Shown here piece after piece: positions 1 through 11,072 of a stretch of DNA of 64,000 bases. The stretch comes from Capitulum mitella (Eukaryota > Arthropoda > Thecostraca > Pollicipedomorpha > Pollicipedidae), in NCBI GenBank assembly GCA_030062745.1, contig CP099841.1:33906368-33970367 (forward strand). Direction: 5' to 3'. The translations under genes and the position numbers were made by a program. Each line of letters begins with the position of its first letter. Within the stretch, counting starts at the first letter, position 1. The notes under the pieces were generated by a model. That model had not been told where the DNA came from and made no database searches. It saw only the letters and a list, made by a program, of their open reading frames with translations.

Positions 1-3000
1 GTATTTTCCGTACCATTTTGGGTATGCGTAGGTGTCCAGACGGTCTAGCTTTTGCTTGAAGTAAATGAAGACGTAAAACAGCATTTAGCGACCAAAAAGC
101 ATGCGACGTACAAGTGTACTGAAAACACACGCCATAACTGACCGGGTTGTATTTCTATCAAACCTACAGAGCGATGCGACAGTAATCGACGACATGCCCA
201 CTGTTCTTCCAGATGTGCCGTGAAATATACGAACACGCGGGAAAGAAACCAATAAATATGAAAAGGCCGTGCGAAATATGAGATGGAATATAAAAATGTG
301 TGGAATGAATATATGTAGAGGAAATATATGCCCTGAGAAATATATGTCCACGCCGTGACATATGGAAATACATTAGCTTGGAAGATCTTTACACCGATCA
401 CCATTTTTTTAATGACGGTATAATGCAAGAAATTGTGAGATACGCAGCTGCAACGTGAGTAGGTTTTTTGATCGGTAAAGTAGAACAGACATATCTCCCA
501 GAAGAGCAAGTCAGCCTTTCTTTTAACATTACAGGAAATGTCTGAGTCAAAAATTGATTCACTGAAAGCAAACAAATTGCACCGCGTGTGTGACTATAAT
601 TTTGAGCATGGGACAATTTACAAAGACGCATACGCCCTTTTAGGCAGTTTTACGCAAGGCAATGCTGCATAATCCACGTACAACTTCATAACAATAGTTG
701 TGGGTAATCAGTAATAACGGTAGTTTCTTGTTTGTCACAGCGATCGAATGACTACCTCGCTATCATGGTACTGTATATTGACTAAAAATGCTTCATTGAG
801 AGCCCAGGCAACGTTCGGTAAAACCTTATTTGGGGACGGGTCAGTAGTCACGTGAGTTATTGTGCAGTCCTCTTGACCAATGCCACAAATACGCATTAAC
901 AGAACGTCGCAACATTGTGGCGTGAGTGACATTGGCGGCTTTTGAGTACCGAGCGCTGCCATATCAGTTCTTAGTGGGCTCGTGAGTTACTCTGGAACCA
1001 TTTAGTATTTTTACACTTTTGTCGTAAATCAGAATCGGAACTGATTATCTTGAATTCAGGAGTGAATCATAATCGGGGACAAATGGCCGACTTATTGCCA
1101 TTCAATGATGATTGAACTGCGACTGAATCGATTCACTTTTTTCAAAACCGCTTTGAATCAGAATCAGAATCGATTGCCAGCTCAGCAAATTACGCGGCGA
1201 ATTCATTCACCTGAAGTAAGTCAAACACAAGCTTGATCATCATCAATTTTCAGCACGGAAGTGGAAAACAAATGAAGCTCACAGGGTTCTGTTTACTATC
1301 GAAATTTATGACTGTAATTTGCGATCTGTGATTCAGCGTCTGGGTGTTTGATCTGCAGAGAGTCTTGCTCTGTTATCGCACGCCGAACCAGCCTGGTGAG
1401 CGGCTGACGTCTCAGGTCGTCTCTGAGGGACGACAGTGCCCCGGCCACCCGCCTGACGTCTCACCTGCGCCGCTGGCTGCCGCGGCCGACCGGTCTCGCC
1501 TCCTGACCGAGCCGCCGGCGTCCGGGGGCTAACTGGCGCCGAGTCCCGGCCCGCGGGCCCCGGGCCCCGGCCGAAGACGAGCCCAGGTCGCCGGGGCTTG
1601 TTGACCGCCGGCGCTTCCTCCCGGCTGCTGACGCGGCCGCCGCGCCGCCGCCGTGCGGACGCAGCCGGACGCGGTGAGCGACGCGGCGGTACGGTGACGC
1701 CGCTGGACGCCGGCTCGGACCCGCGCCTGAGCGGTGCGGCGCGTTCGTCTTGCGTCTGCCGGCCGACGCCTGGCGATTGTTTCGGCTCGGCATTGAAGCG
1801 TTTTGAGCAGTCCGCGATGAGACAGGCTGCTCCGAACCAAAGCTCTGATGTCATGGCTCGACCCCAAATCGGTCTCTGAGACCTGTCCGGCCTTCAGCGG
1901 CGACATTCTTCATGTTTAGTGCGCTGATACGCCAGATCATTCGGCAGAGAAGCAATGGAATTTAGAAATATCTTTGCGATAGCTCCGATTCCAGACCAGC
2001 TTGGACATTCTTGCGATGGCATTGCAGTCAAGCGCAGAACAATGCACTGAGGAATCGCTGAAATTAGGGACGTGGGAGCTCACCCACAGCTGGGGGGTGG
2101 GTGGCGCTGGGGGGAGCAAAGCAGCATTCTGGGTCAGTCCTATCCTGTCAACGCCCATAAGGTCAATGTAAAGTTAGAGAAATTGGGGGAAGGGGGACAG
2201 TTACCCCCTGTCACCCCCGTCCCCTACGCTTTCCCGCCTGGGCTGAAATTGACCGATATCGCCTGTTACATAGCAGGCCTAACAAACAGCAGGCGACAGA
2301 ATCGTTCTGGACTTCTCACACGATGCGCAAGGTGCATCCAGTAGCAGTCCATTTTGAATCAATGTCCTCTTAGAGTTAACCGTGCGCCATTTGCCGTGCT
2401 GTTGTCGTCTTTTCTCCAAGTCCGTTTCTTTCTAGGCAAGTCTGTTTTCCTTCCTAGCAAATAAATGCTAGAAAATGCAGTTTTTAGCAAGAGGTGAACT
2501 GTCATGAGTGATAAACGTGCAATTTTTTGTCATTTAGGTGAAAACACGGGGATGCCTTTGTATGTCATGTATTACCACGCCCATAAATGGGTGACATTTT
2601 CGTGTTCCATCTTTCACTCCCGCATCGAACATTTCAATTGATGCCGATTCTTATCGGGCCTGAACACATATCAGCGGGTCGTCAAATTCAGACGAAACTT
2701 CTAAAAGCGGAATCGGATCCATTATACCTTCATGGCAAATGCTACAATGTACGTCAGTAAAGAAGACTTGAGGCCAGTTTTGCTTTAACTCAGAATAACG
2801 GTAGCGAGCATTCTTAAGAGAGGTAAAAGATGAGACAAAAAAAACTTGTCCTCCGGCAGCTTTCGTGGAGAGCCTAGGTGGACTTTTATTTCAAAGTTCA
2901 ATTACTGGATGCGGCCACCGAACATTCCTTTCAGTTACAACTGTCGACATAGCACCAAGCTATCACGATGCAATCGAGGTCACCAATTTGTTTCACAAGC

Positions 3001-3570
3001 CTGCCAATAGCTTCAAATGAATGCATTAAGGCCGATTCTTTCCGTAACTTAGTGTGCACGGTTTGTACATTGGCAGTACAAAACAGCGGTTTGTGGCTAA
3101 CAAACATCGATTTTGAAACATTCGGAATGACCTGAGCAAAAGCAATACCGATTATTCTCAAAACGCCGATTAATTCGACAGAATGATTCTTTCGTCGACT
3201 GCAACCGCGGCGCGGTTGGAACAAATCTTATAGCGTTACGCAACGCCGTTCACTAAACAAGTACAGACGGGAGCACAACCGCACCTTTGAGCCTTGTCTG
3301 GTCGCAGTGTCACCCCACTGACAATCTTTCAAATCATTCCTGGGGGTGACTCTCGCATTTGGCACCTTGGACGACCCGCTTCTCGCATCGCTGCCCTTCC
3401 GAGGTCGCGCGTCCGATTCGAGCGCTCCCAGCCCGCGGTCCTGGCCTCACGCGTCACAGGGCGCGCGAGAAGCTCTGAGTAGGACTCGAAGACACCCCGC
3501 GTCCTCCGATCTCGCCCGGGAGCGCTCCGGTCTCGACAAGCACCGAGTTCGGCGCCGACGGCGCCTTCCG
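1..3570. other. 3' flank of the astacin gene, no recognised gene
   Basis: No recognisable gene. About 1030-1215 is rich in GAATC and GATTC words, with tandem pieces such as GAATCAGAATCAG near 1155. About 1380-1770 is a GC- and CpG-rich patch that opens several meaningless overlapping frames. About 2090-2240 has G-run and C-run segments resembling the ends of dispersed repeats elsewhere in the window. Two minus-strand frames, 735-962 (75 residues) and 2931-3224 (97 residues), are not low complexity, but I recognise no family in them. They could be decayed transposon fragments. Confidence 0.6.
2885..2890 (-). terminator. Candidate polyadenylation signal for the astacin gene
   Basis: AATAAA on the minus strand, about 680 bases beyond the astacin stop codon. 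It is the nearest canonical hexamer I noticed downstream. The distance is long but possible for a 3' untranslated region. Only the hexamer supports it, so this is a weak call. Confidence 0.25.
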
Positions 3571-6500
3571 CTAGACCTGGTTGAAGGTGGTGTCGTCGTT
3601 CCGGATGCCCATGATGCGGCAGATGCTGGAGTATTTCATGCGGTCGTAGCCGGACCGGTCCATGCAGCCGTAGTAGGAGTTCACTTTGAGGCAGTCCTTG
3701 ACGGACATGCCGTTGCGCTGGCCGATCACGGTGTTGTTCACGCGCGGCACCATGGTCGGCACCTTGCGGTTTATGCTGGGACGGAGAGAAGGAAAAGGTG
3801 AGTCTCCATTAAGCTCACGGCAACATGGTCGGCACTCTGTGGCCTATGCTGGATTGCTGGAGACGAAATGGCTCCGTTTGTATTCATTTTACGTTATTTT
3901 TTTCTTTTGAGTACCATGGACGCATCCATCCATCCATGTGATGAAATGATCAGTAAGCATCAGATCAGATCACATGCTTTGATCATCATTTCCAGCACGA
4001 GAGATGGCATAAGGATCTTGCTCCTAGCAGTTCCCCCTCGACGAACACATCGAAAATATGGAGGAGTGTCGATAAACATGACCCTGGACTGAAGGTCTTG
4101 AGGATTGGTTTTGGATTTGGGTCGGAATGAAATTGGGATGATTGAGATGATTGGGACGGAGATGATTGAGACTGAGATTGAAATTGAGATTGAGATTGAA
4201 ATTTGATTGGATTAGACTGGACTGAGGGCTGAATTGGCTGCAGTGAGGCCACAGTGCCCTGATTCTTCTGACACTGCTTTTCAAAGGGATTAAGTCTGAA
4301 CCTGCCCGCTGCGCGCAAGATATGCATCTGTCTATTACGTATCCATCGTCACAAGCAACTCAGCCAGCCAACACTCACCTGAAGAAGTGTGAACCGTAGT
4401 GCATGACGCTGGTATAGTCGTACGTGTACTCGATAGTCGTGTTTTGTGCTGCGTGTTTCTCGAAGTTGTTTAGGAACCCTGCCGACATGGCCAAAACGAG
4501 CTGTCATTGGCAGGTTGGCAGTTGTCACCCCTGCATTTTGCGGGGTGGGGTGATGTTTGGGGGCAGGTGACCTTAGGGCAGGTGAAGCGCGTACTTTGCA
4601 ATGCTCATCGGCCAGAAGAGCTGATGTACGCGGTACAGTGTGCATTACAGGAGCCGACGCTCCGCTGTCAAAGCACAGCAGCCACCGCCGGGCGGGGCCG
4701 GTGGGCGTGGAGTGGCATGCGCAACAGTCCATACACCTGGCCGCTTCGAGTGGGCGACGGACGGCGGTAGCCCGGCGGGTCGACCGGCACGTCCATTGTG
4801 TCGGCAGACAATGGCGTACATCCCGTCAGCACCGGTTCGGCGTCGATCGGGGGTACCCGTCGCGCCGGACCAGGCCGTGGCCGACCGAAACAGCGCCAAC
4901 CCACGCCGGCACGAGCCGGGCGTTATCTACCCCCCCCCCCCTCCCCCCGAACCCTGGACGTGGGGGAGGGACGCGTGGGCTCTTGACGTGCTGACGCAGG
5001 ACGAGCGGCATCACGATGGTCTTGAGGACCGCGTGTTGGCCTAAAAGAAGAGTCGGGGGACCCAGAAAAGAGCATGATGTAACAGGGTGGGTTGTCCCGA
5101 CGTCACCTCGACGCGCAAGTAGAACACACAGGAGCGGTGGCCGTCGCCCTGCCACTCTCCCATCAACTCACGCGGGATGACGTGTTTCTTGATGATGAAC
5201 ACGTGCTGGTCGCGGTCGAAGCGAGACTGCTCGTGGAAGAAGCCGAGCGCGTGGATGATCTCGTGGATCGGCTTGCCGATGGAGACAAAGCACCGCTTCG
5301 ACTTCTTATCCGGCGGCTGCAGGGATATGATCTGCGCGCCGCCCAGCTTCCCGATGAAGGACCAGCACCTGAAGCGCCGCACGGCAACAACATCACCTGC
5401 ACGCCAATTTGACGCCATCTTTAGGAGACAGCAAAGGACTTAAGTTAACGGGTTTCGCTCTGCTGCTAACGTAGATAGGCTAAGTCATTAAATAATTTTT
5501 CTCTAATAGATTGGATCGTGTGACAGGTATGCTCTTTTATTACAAGTGTTGGAATAAATTTGGTATATAGCACAACAGCACCATTCTTTCCTTATTTAGG
5601 CTGACACAGTGAGCTCACATGCTAGAAACATGTGCTAAAAGAAGTAAATTCTATCAAATCAGTTAGACGCTCACTAACATGGAATAGGATTCCTACCATC
5701 CAACCTATTTCGGAGTGATGCATTTACGGTAAACCATTTTCACGGTGGGATTATTTTCCTAAGCATTTGCTGGTGCAAGAATGGAGTGAACTACTTACCC
5801 TGCCGGCTTTTTTACCGGCCATATGACGAGGTAATCTTTGACTTTGCCATCCCAAGGAACAAACTTGATGCAGGTCATGAAATTCAGTATGTCTATGGCA
5901 TTTTCTATGAATAGTTTCTCATTCATTTCTGAAAAGAAGCATCATGATAAAGAGTTGTTCACGCGGCAAAATATAAGACATTTTGCTTTCCTATGACTCA
6001 CGATCAGTATGCAGATATTTTGTACCACGTTGTCTCCGAATGGAAGCTCACTTGTAGGTAGGAAAAGATGCCGCCATGTTCCTTTTTTTGAGCAGTGTTA
6101 CGAAGGAACCGATTAAGTGCAGGTGTGGTAAAGAAAATATCTGAACTGGTGTTTGAGTCTGTACATGATATGGCCTTCTGAGCCGGCGTTGGTTTGACAT
6201 GTATATATTGCTTAGGGCACAAATGCAGTAAGGAAAAAATGGTCTTAATCGCTTAAGAATTTAAGTCAGCGTTGGACTGGTACATATACATATGTATACA
6301 TGAGAACATTGCGGGCGGGAAGTATTTCTCCCCAGGACTCCACGTCCAAAAGCACTATATTTAGTGTTTCTCTAAATATAAAGCGGAAGCATAATAATTA
6401 GTGCAGTACAAAAAATAAACACTACATATATATATGTCTTACTATATTTAGGGCTGATGACGTATGGCACGACGTTTGTATCCCACTTTCTCGTAGGAAA

Positions 6501-9500
6501 AACGTCTGTGTTGAGAGCAACGCGAAACTGGGCTATCTGAAAACATGGGGCAATCGTTACAGTGAGCTTTGATATGCACACTGGAAGTCACTCGCCTCAA
6601 AACACGAACATAAAAGCATGCATGCTAACGGGCTAATCATTTTCACAACAGTGTTGACGAGGTCAATGCCTAGAAGATGAATGCCATCCAAACACAAGAA
6701 TTTTGAGCAAATCGCTTTAGTGGTCGTGATCCATTATCTATTTCGGCAAATCAGCATGTTATGTATAGCATTGCCAGTAGTCATTCATCCTCTTACATGT
6801 CCCAGCCATGGCGAGCTGGCATTTTAATCAGTAATGTTCGGCAAGTGTAAGAAGAAGTTCGCGTCCAAATGCGCTGTTTAGGTTGTTTTCTGGATTTTCT
6901 TTGCATAATCTTTTCATCCTTTATGAAAAAATGTTAAGGCCAAAGGGATCTAGGAGGGTATGGTAGCTTGGAAGCGACAAATATCCGGAAGCCCGCATAC
7001 TGCAAGACTGTTGTTCATTCTGAACAAATTTGTCACGCAGGCAGAGATACAACAACCTACCTCAATTATGCCAGCAAAATCTGTCGGAAGCCGGACATCA
7101 AGTTGACAGGGCTCATAGACATGTCAAATCTAGAAAACTTTACTCCGGAATCTGGCCTACAGTTTGACTGAATCTTGCTTAACCTTATTTCCGTATCGGG
7201 GGGGGGGGCAGAAGCCCCCTTCCGTTTCTTTGTCCGCCATTTTCAAGGGTTTTTTTAAGCAGACTCACGAGACTTGTAGACTTTTTCCTGCCTCTTTTTT
7301 CTCCTTATCATGCCAAATTTCGTAATACTTTTTTGGGCAGGGGAGGAATCAGGCTGCGATTTTTGGGAGCCAACTTAGTCCATTTTTGGCACTACTGAAG
7401 GTGAAAGTCACGACGGCCATAAACAAAACTTTTAGAAATACAGCCAATTCAAATGACTGGAAACGTATTCAAACACTATGAAATAAACTAAACACCATTC
7501 ATTGCGATTCTGGGGGCAATTCCATTTGAGGTTACTTAAGGTCAAAGGTCGTAAGCTCCCATGAAAAACATGCGACCATGACAGTTCTCCTTTTTTCATG
7601 TTCCTGGCGCCGTCTGTGCCAACATTATACAAACATTGTGATACGATTTGTATTTCGGAAGTATAAAATGACTTGAAGAAGCTAAAACAATACGTTCCAC
7701 GTTTATATTAATTTGTTTTTCAAAAAAGCATTTCTCCCATTGTTTAATGCCAATGAACACCAATGAATTTTCTCATTACTCCAAAAGTATGGGTCAATGA
7801 GACAAGTCCCATCGCAAAGCTCTCAATTCACGCCAGTTGCGTTAAAACCGGACCATGAAAAGCTGAGTTATAACAAGTCAAAAACTATCCCTTTCCTGAC
7901 TTTTTTTGTCACCCCCACCCATCTTCTTTGAGATTTCCAAAACTTGCTTTTTTAAAAAAATGTATTTTGCGTGATGGTGAATCAACCGTCGTTCGTTGCA
8001 ATGAGATCGGACTGAGCAGTTCTCGAGATCTCGGGAAGGGCCGAATAATCCCCTTCCCCATACGGGAAATGCGCCCTAGCGTTATGGGTGCGGGTTAGGG
8101 TTGACCCTCGCCCGGCGGGGGAGGTCGTTTTAGGACCCTCTAAGGCTTTTCTTCCATATTTTTTTTTAGTGACGGCAGAAAGTGAGCCGACTTTTTTCCT
8201 ATACATGAGTTTTTAACATTTATACACTTTGTGTACAATTTTCAGAATTGTCATGCAAAACAGGCCGCGACCAGTGACCTTTTTGTTAAAGCCATGTCAG
8301 TCGTGTTTTTAACCAAATCGAACAATGCATTTCATGTGTAAGAAATTGGGCATTGCAATGTTGTGTTACATGTTTCTTTTATAAAAAATTGTGTCCATAA
8401 CCTGAATTTAGCGTATATAAAGGATCAGGTCGATCAAAGGTTTAGCCAGGTCAAATGTGTGCTCACAAACATTGACATCAAACACCATTGTTGTCAGGGG
8501 CGACGGATAAGGGGGCAGGAGGGGCAGCTACCCCCCCCCCATCTCCGGTCGAAATTTAACGTTAACCCTAAGGCGTTGCATGGAAGGAAACGAGTTTAAA
8601 AATCGGCTTGCCTCCACCTCTCTTCCAGTTTCTGGAGAGGCTCCGCCACCGCGATTGCAACTGATTGCAGTCTTGTATACAGGATAAATGGTGCTCACAC
8701 TTCCAAGAATACTTCATTACGATCTACCACGTCATTGTTATATGCATATTGTTTGAACACCGTTTGACGTTATGTAAAGTCAATTCGTAGGTCAAGGCCC
8801 CTCTGGATCAGAGGAACCTGAAAAGCTGAAAATTTGACTGCGACCCCATTGGTGACAATCAGAAACTATCGCCGCCACCACAACAATGTGCTGGGATAGA
8901 CCATGTGCTGCCTACCTGCGCACAAAATTTGGTAGTTCTAGCTCGAGTGGATTTCGACAAGGACCGATTCCCCTACAACATGAGCTCCCCTACCGGTGAC
9001 CTTGGGAGCTACGGTGGCCGCTACCTCAAATAGGCGACCCCTTCCCAGCCCAAGGAAAACCGATGTACTAAGTTTGACAGGCGTGTCGTTTGACCTGTGA
9101 CCCGACAAAAGTGCGATGAGACTATCGTGTCTCCCGTTGCAAATTTCAACTCTACGATGACATTTTCGGAACCTGGGGGGTCACCCACTGACCTAAAACC
9201 AAAAACCCGTACATATTATGATAGCCAGGACAGCAACCAACACGCTGGTGCTTACGGAATAGATACATTTTTATAAGTTTGAAAACTATATTGCTAAGAA
9301 AACCTCGACATATTTTGACATGATCGCTTTGAAAGTCTCACCGTGACCTGGGAGGTCACCTGTTGACCTAAGAGCAAAAACTCGGATATCGTTGAGTAGT
9401 GGACGTGGCGGGCAACACCCTTACTTGGCGAGCAACACACAACTGGCTTCCAACCGCGTTGTTCTATCTCTCTTCGTTCAAGAGTAAATAGGGGAGGGGT

Positions 9501-11072
9501 CGTTTACCGACCCCCGAGCAAAGGTGTAAAAATGGGCCCGCCGAACGCGAATCGCTGAGTAAAAAATGAACATACTAAAAGAGCACTATCTAAATCCATG
9601 CTGGATTCGAGAATGAACCCTATAAACACTCACCTCATTGGGCACATAGGCAATGTCGCCCTCGAACAGGCCCGGCGACACCTCTGGATCAAAGTCCTCC
9701 AGCTCATTCGCAATATCAAAAGGGTTCTCTATGACAGGACCTGAGGAAGAGAGCATGGTCACAGTGCCTTCAGTCCGAGAAATGGGAGCAACTTCCTGAT
9801 GCCGAGGTGTCCCCTTCCGTTCCGAGTCTTGTTCCCGTTCATATGCAACGGGTGCAATGGTTGTGAACGAATCCTCTTGAAAACAGTTCTGTTTAAAACA
9901 TCTTCTTGTCCCATACTGTTTTCCAAATGTAGATGCTGAAGTGGTAAGCTAGCAGGCAAAGTGATGTAGAAAACTTACGTTTAAAGTGTATGCTTTACAC
10001 ACAGTTTATGATGTAGCAGAAGGAAATGAATAGCAGAAAATAGTGGAACCAAACAAATCCGAAGGCCAAAAGCTAATATTACGCGAATTTCAAAAAGTGA
10101 CATTCATAGTCCTTACAGCAAACATCTGAGGACTAGCCACGTGCCAAAACGGCCAAAGTGCCGACGTCATTTCCTTACTCCTTACTCACGGACGGATTCC
10201 TCGCACGTGCTGGATGTAAATCAGTACTGAGGCCGACAAAAGAAAACCATCTTGAAGCAGAACATCTGTTAAACATTTTAGCTGGCAGCCAGCTTGCCCA
10301 ATGGCCCTCAGCCCATGCCCTCCTGCATCCGTCCAGTGCCCAACAGTACGACATCCCTTTTTAAGGATGACAAGATGCGAATTCCCTTTCTGGACACTAA
10401 AACATGACAAACTTTTTGGAGGCCCTGCCCTACTCTGTGTTTTGTGTCTGCTTTCCTATCTTTCCCGATGTCAGTGCATTATTTTGTCTGCCCTTTGCCT
10501 GGTCCGTTGCCCTGTTTTGCCCTTTTCCTTGTCCTGCTCTTTGCTTTTGAGCGTGCCCTCTGCATTTTCCTGTTTTCCGCATTTCCTTACCCTGATACTC
10601 GTCTTGCCTTGCCTTCTACTTTGTCCTACCCTTTGTATTTCCCTGCCCTCTGCCTTTCTCCTGCCGTCCGACTTGTCCTTCATTTGCCATGCCCTGTCCT
10701 TTGGCTTCCGTTATCGGAATCGACCTTTCCTTATACCTAAGCACCAATCAAATAGGTGCCCTTTTGGTCTTCAAAAATGCCCTTTGTATAATGTTGAGTG
10801 CCCTTTTTTATCGCCCACCAGGGAAAATGGCTTTAAAAGATGTACTGCTTGAACGTTACAGAAAAAGTGATCAACATACCGTCGCCAGGAATCCTCCTGA
10901 AAATGGGCGAGTCTGGAAGACTCCTGAGCCGCTCGATCTCCTGCCGGTAGGAGTCCTCCAGGTCCTGGAGCAGCCCGTCGACGTCCTGCTGCGAGACGCT
11001 CCTGGTGCGCGCCTCCAGCACCACAGCCAGCAGAAACGCCAGCATGCGCAGTAGACGATCGGACAGCCGCAT
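3571..11072 (-). CDS. Astacin-family zinc metalloprotease, complete, 7 exons
   Basis: Secreted M12A endopeptidase of 341 residues. Exons, in order of translation: 11072-10880, 9740-9634, 6536-6443, 5928-5799, 5368-5172, 4478-4379 and 3775-3571. All introns are GT..AG, and the exon lengths sum to 1026 bases, in frame to the stop. Residues 1 to about 22 form a hydrophobic signal peptide (MRLSDRLLRMLAFLLAVVLE). The propeptide carries FEGD at 90-93, whose Asp93 fits the family's aspartate switch. The catalytic domain begins near residue 115. The zinc site HEIIHALGFFHE is at 210-221 (His210, His214, His220, base Glu211), and the Met-turn SVMHY is at 264-268 with the Tyr ligand. Cys151/Cys311 and Cys176/Cys201 match the two family disulfides. 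No CUB, EGF or ShK domain follows, only a 30-residue tail with one cysteine. A CAG lies directly before the ATG, so a non-coding first exon upstream is likely. The family is certain; the biological role (digestion, moulting or development) cannot be told. Confidence 0.93.
4131..4215. repeat. GAGATT-type microsatellite in astacin intron 6
   Basis: Imperfect tandem repeat of GATTGA, GAGATT and GAAATT hexamers, inside the intron 3776-4378. It carries no coding signal. Confidence 0.7.
7179..8104 (+). mobile_element. TTAA-flanked non-autonomous element, copy 3 (diverged)
   Basis: About 0.93 kb, in astacin intron 2. It begins TTAACCTTATTTCCG at 7179 and ends in a decayed ...GGGTTGA at 8104. Internal blocks match copies 1 and 2 in the same order, for example the block around 7525-7680 (AAGGTCAAAGGTC, then ACCATGACAGTTC, then ACATTATACAAACATTG) and the block at 8017-8035 (GTTCTCGAGATCTC). 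G and C homopolymers lie just inside both ends. It encodes no protein. The TTAA target and ends starting CC fit the piggyBac superfamily, which is an inference from ends alone. It is more diverged and shorter than the other two, so it is probably the oldest insertion. Confidence 0.75.
9158..9420. repeat. Diverged direct duplication (about 180 bp period) in astacin intron 2
   Basis: The segment 9158-9243 and the segment 9340-9420 share an ordered pattern: a CCTGGG..GGTCACC core, then TGACCTAA, then GCAAAAACTCG or CCAAAAACCCG, then a CAACAC end. Both are rich in TGACCT and AGGTCA words. It is probably part of an old transposable element. No terminal repeats were found. Confidence 0.5.
10425..10830. 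repeat. Pyrimidine-rich imperfect tandem tract in astacin intron 1
   Basis: About 400 bases of irregularly repeated TGCCCTTTGTCCTT-like words on the plus strand, so it is purine-rich on the transcribed strand. It opens spurious Leu/Ser/Cys-rich frames. Such a tract can form triplex DNA or RNA structure, which is inference only. It lies directly downstream of the first coding exon. Confidence 0.6.

Noticed and set aside
5041-5171. Extension of the astacin exon beyond the HVIP residues
   Set aside because: The open frame continues to 5041, but a GTGAGT donor at 5171 joins in phase to the next astacin exon and restores the family sequence.
10301-10852. 183-residue Leu/Ser/Cys-rich frame that looks like a membrane protein
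   Set aside because: It is a pyrimidine-rich tract read in the antisense direction within astacin intron 1.
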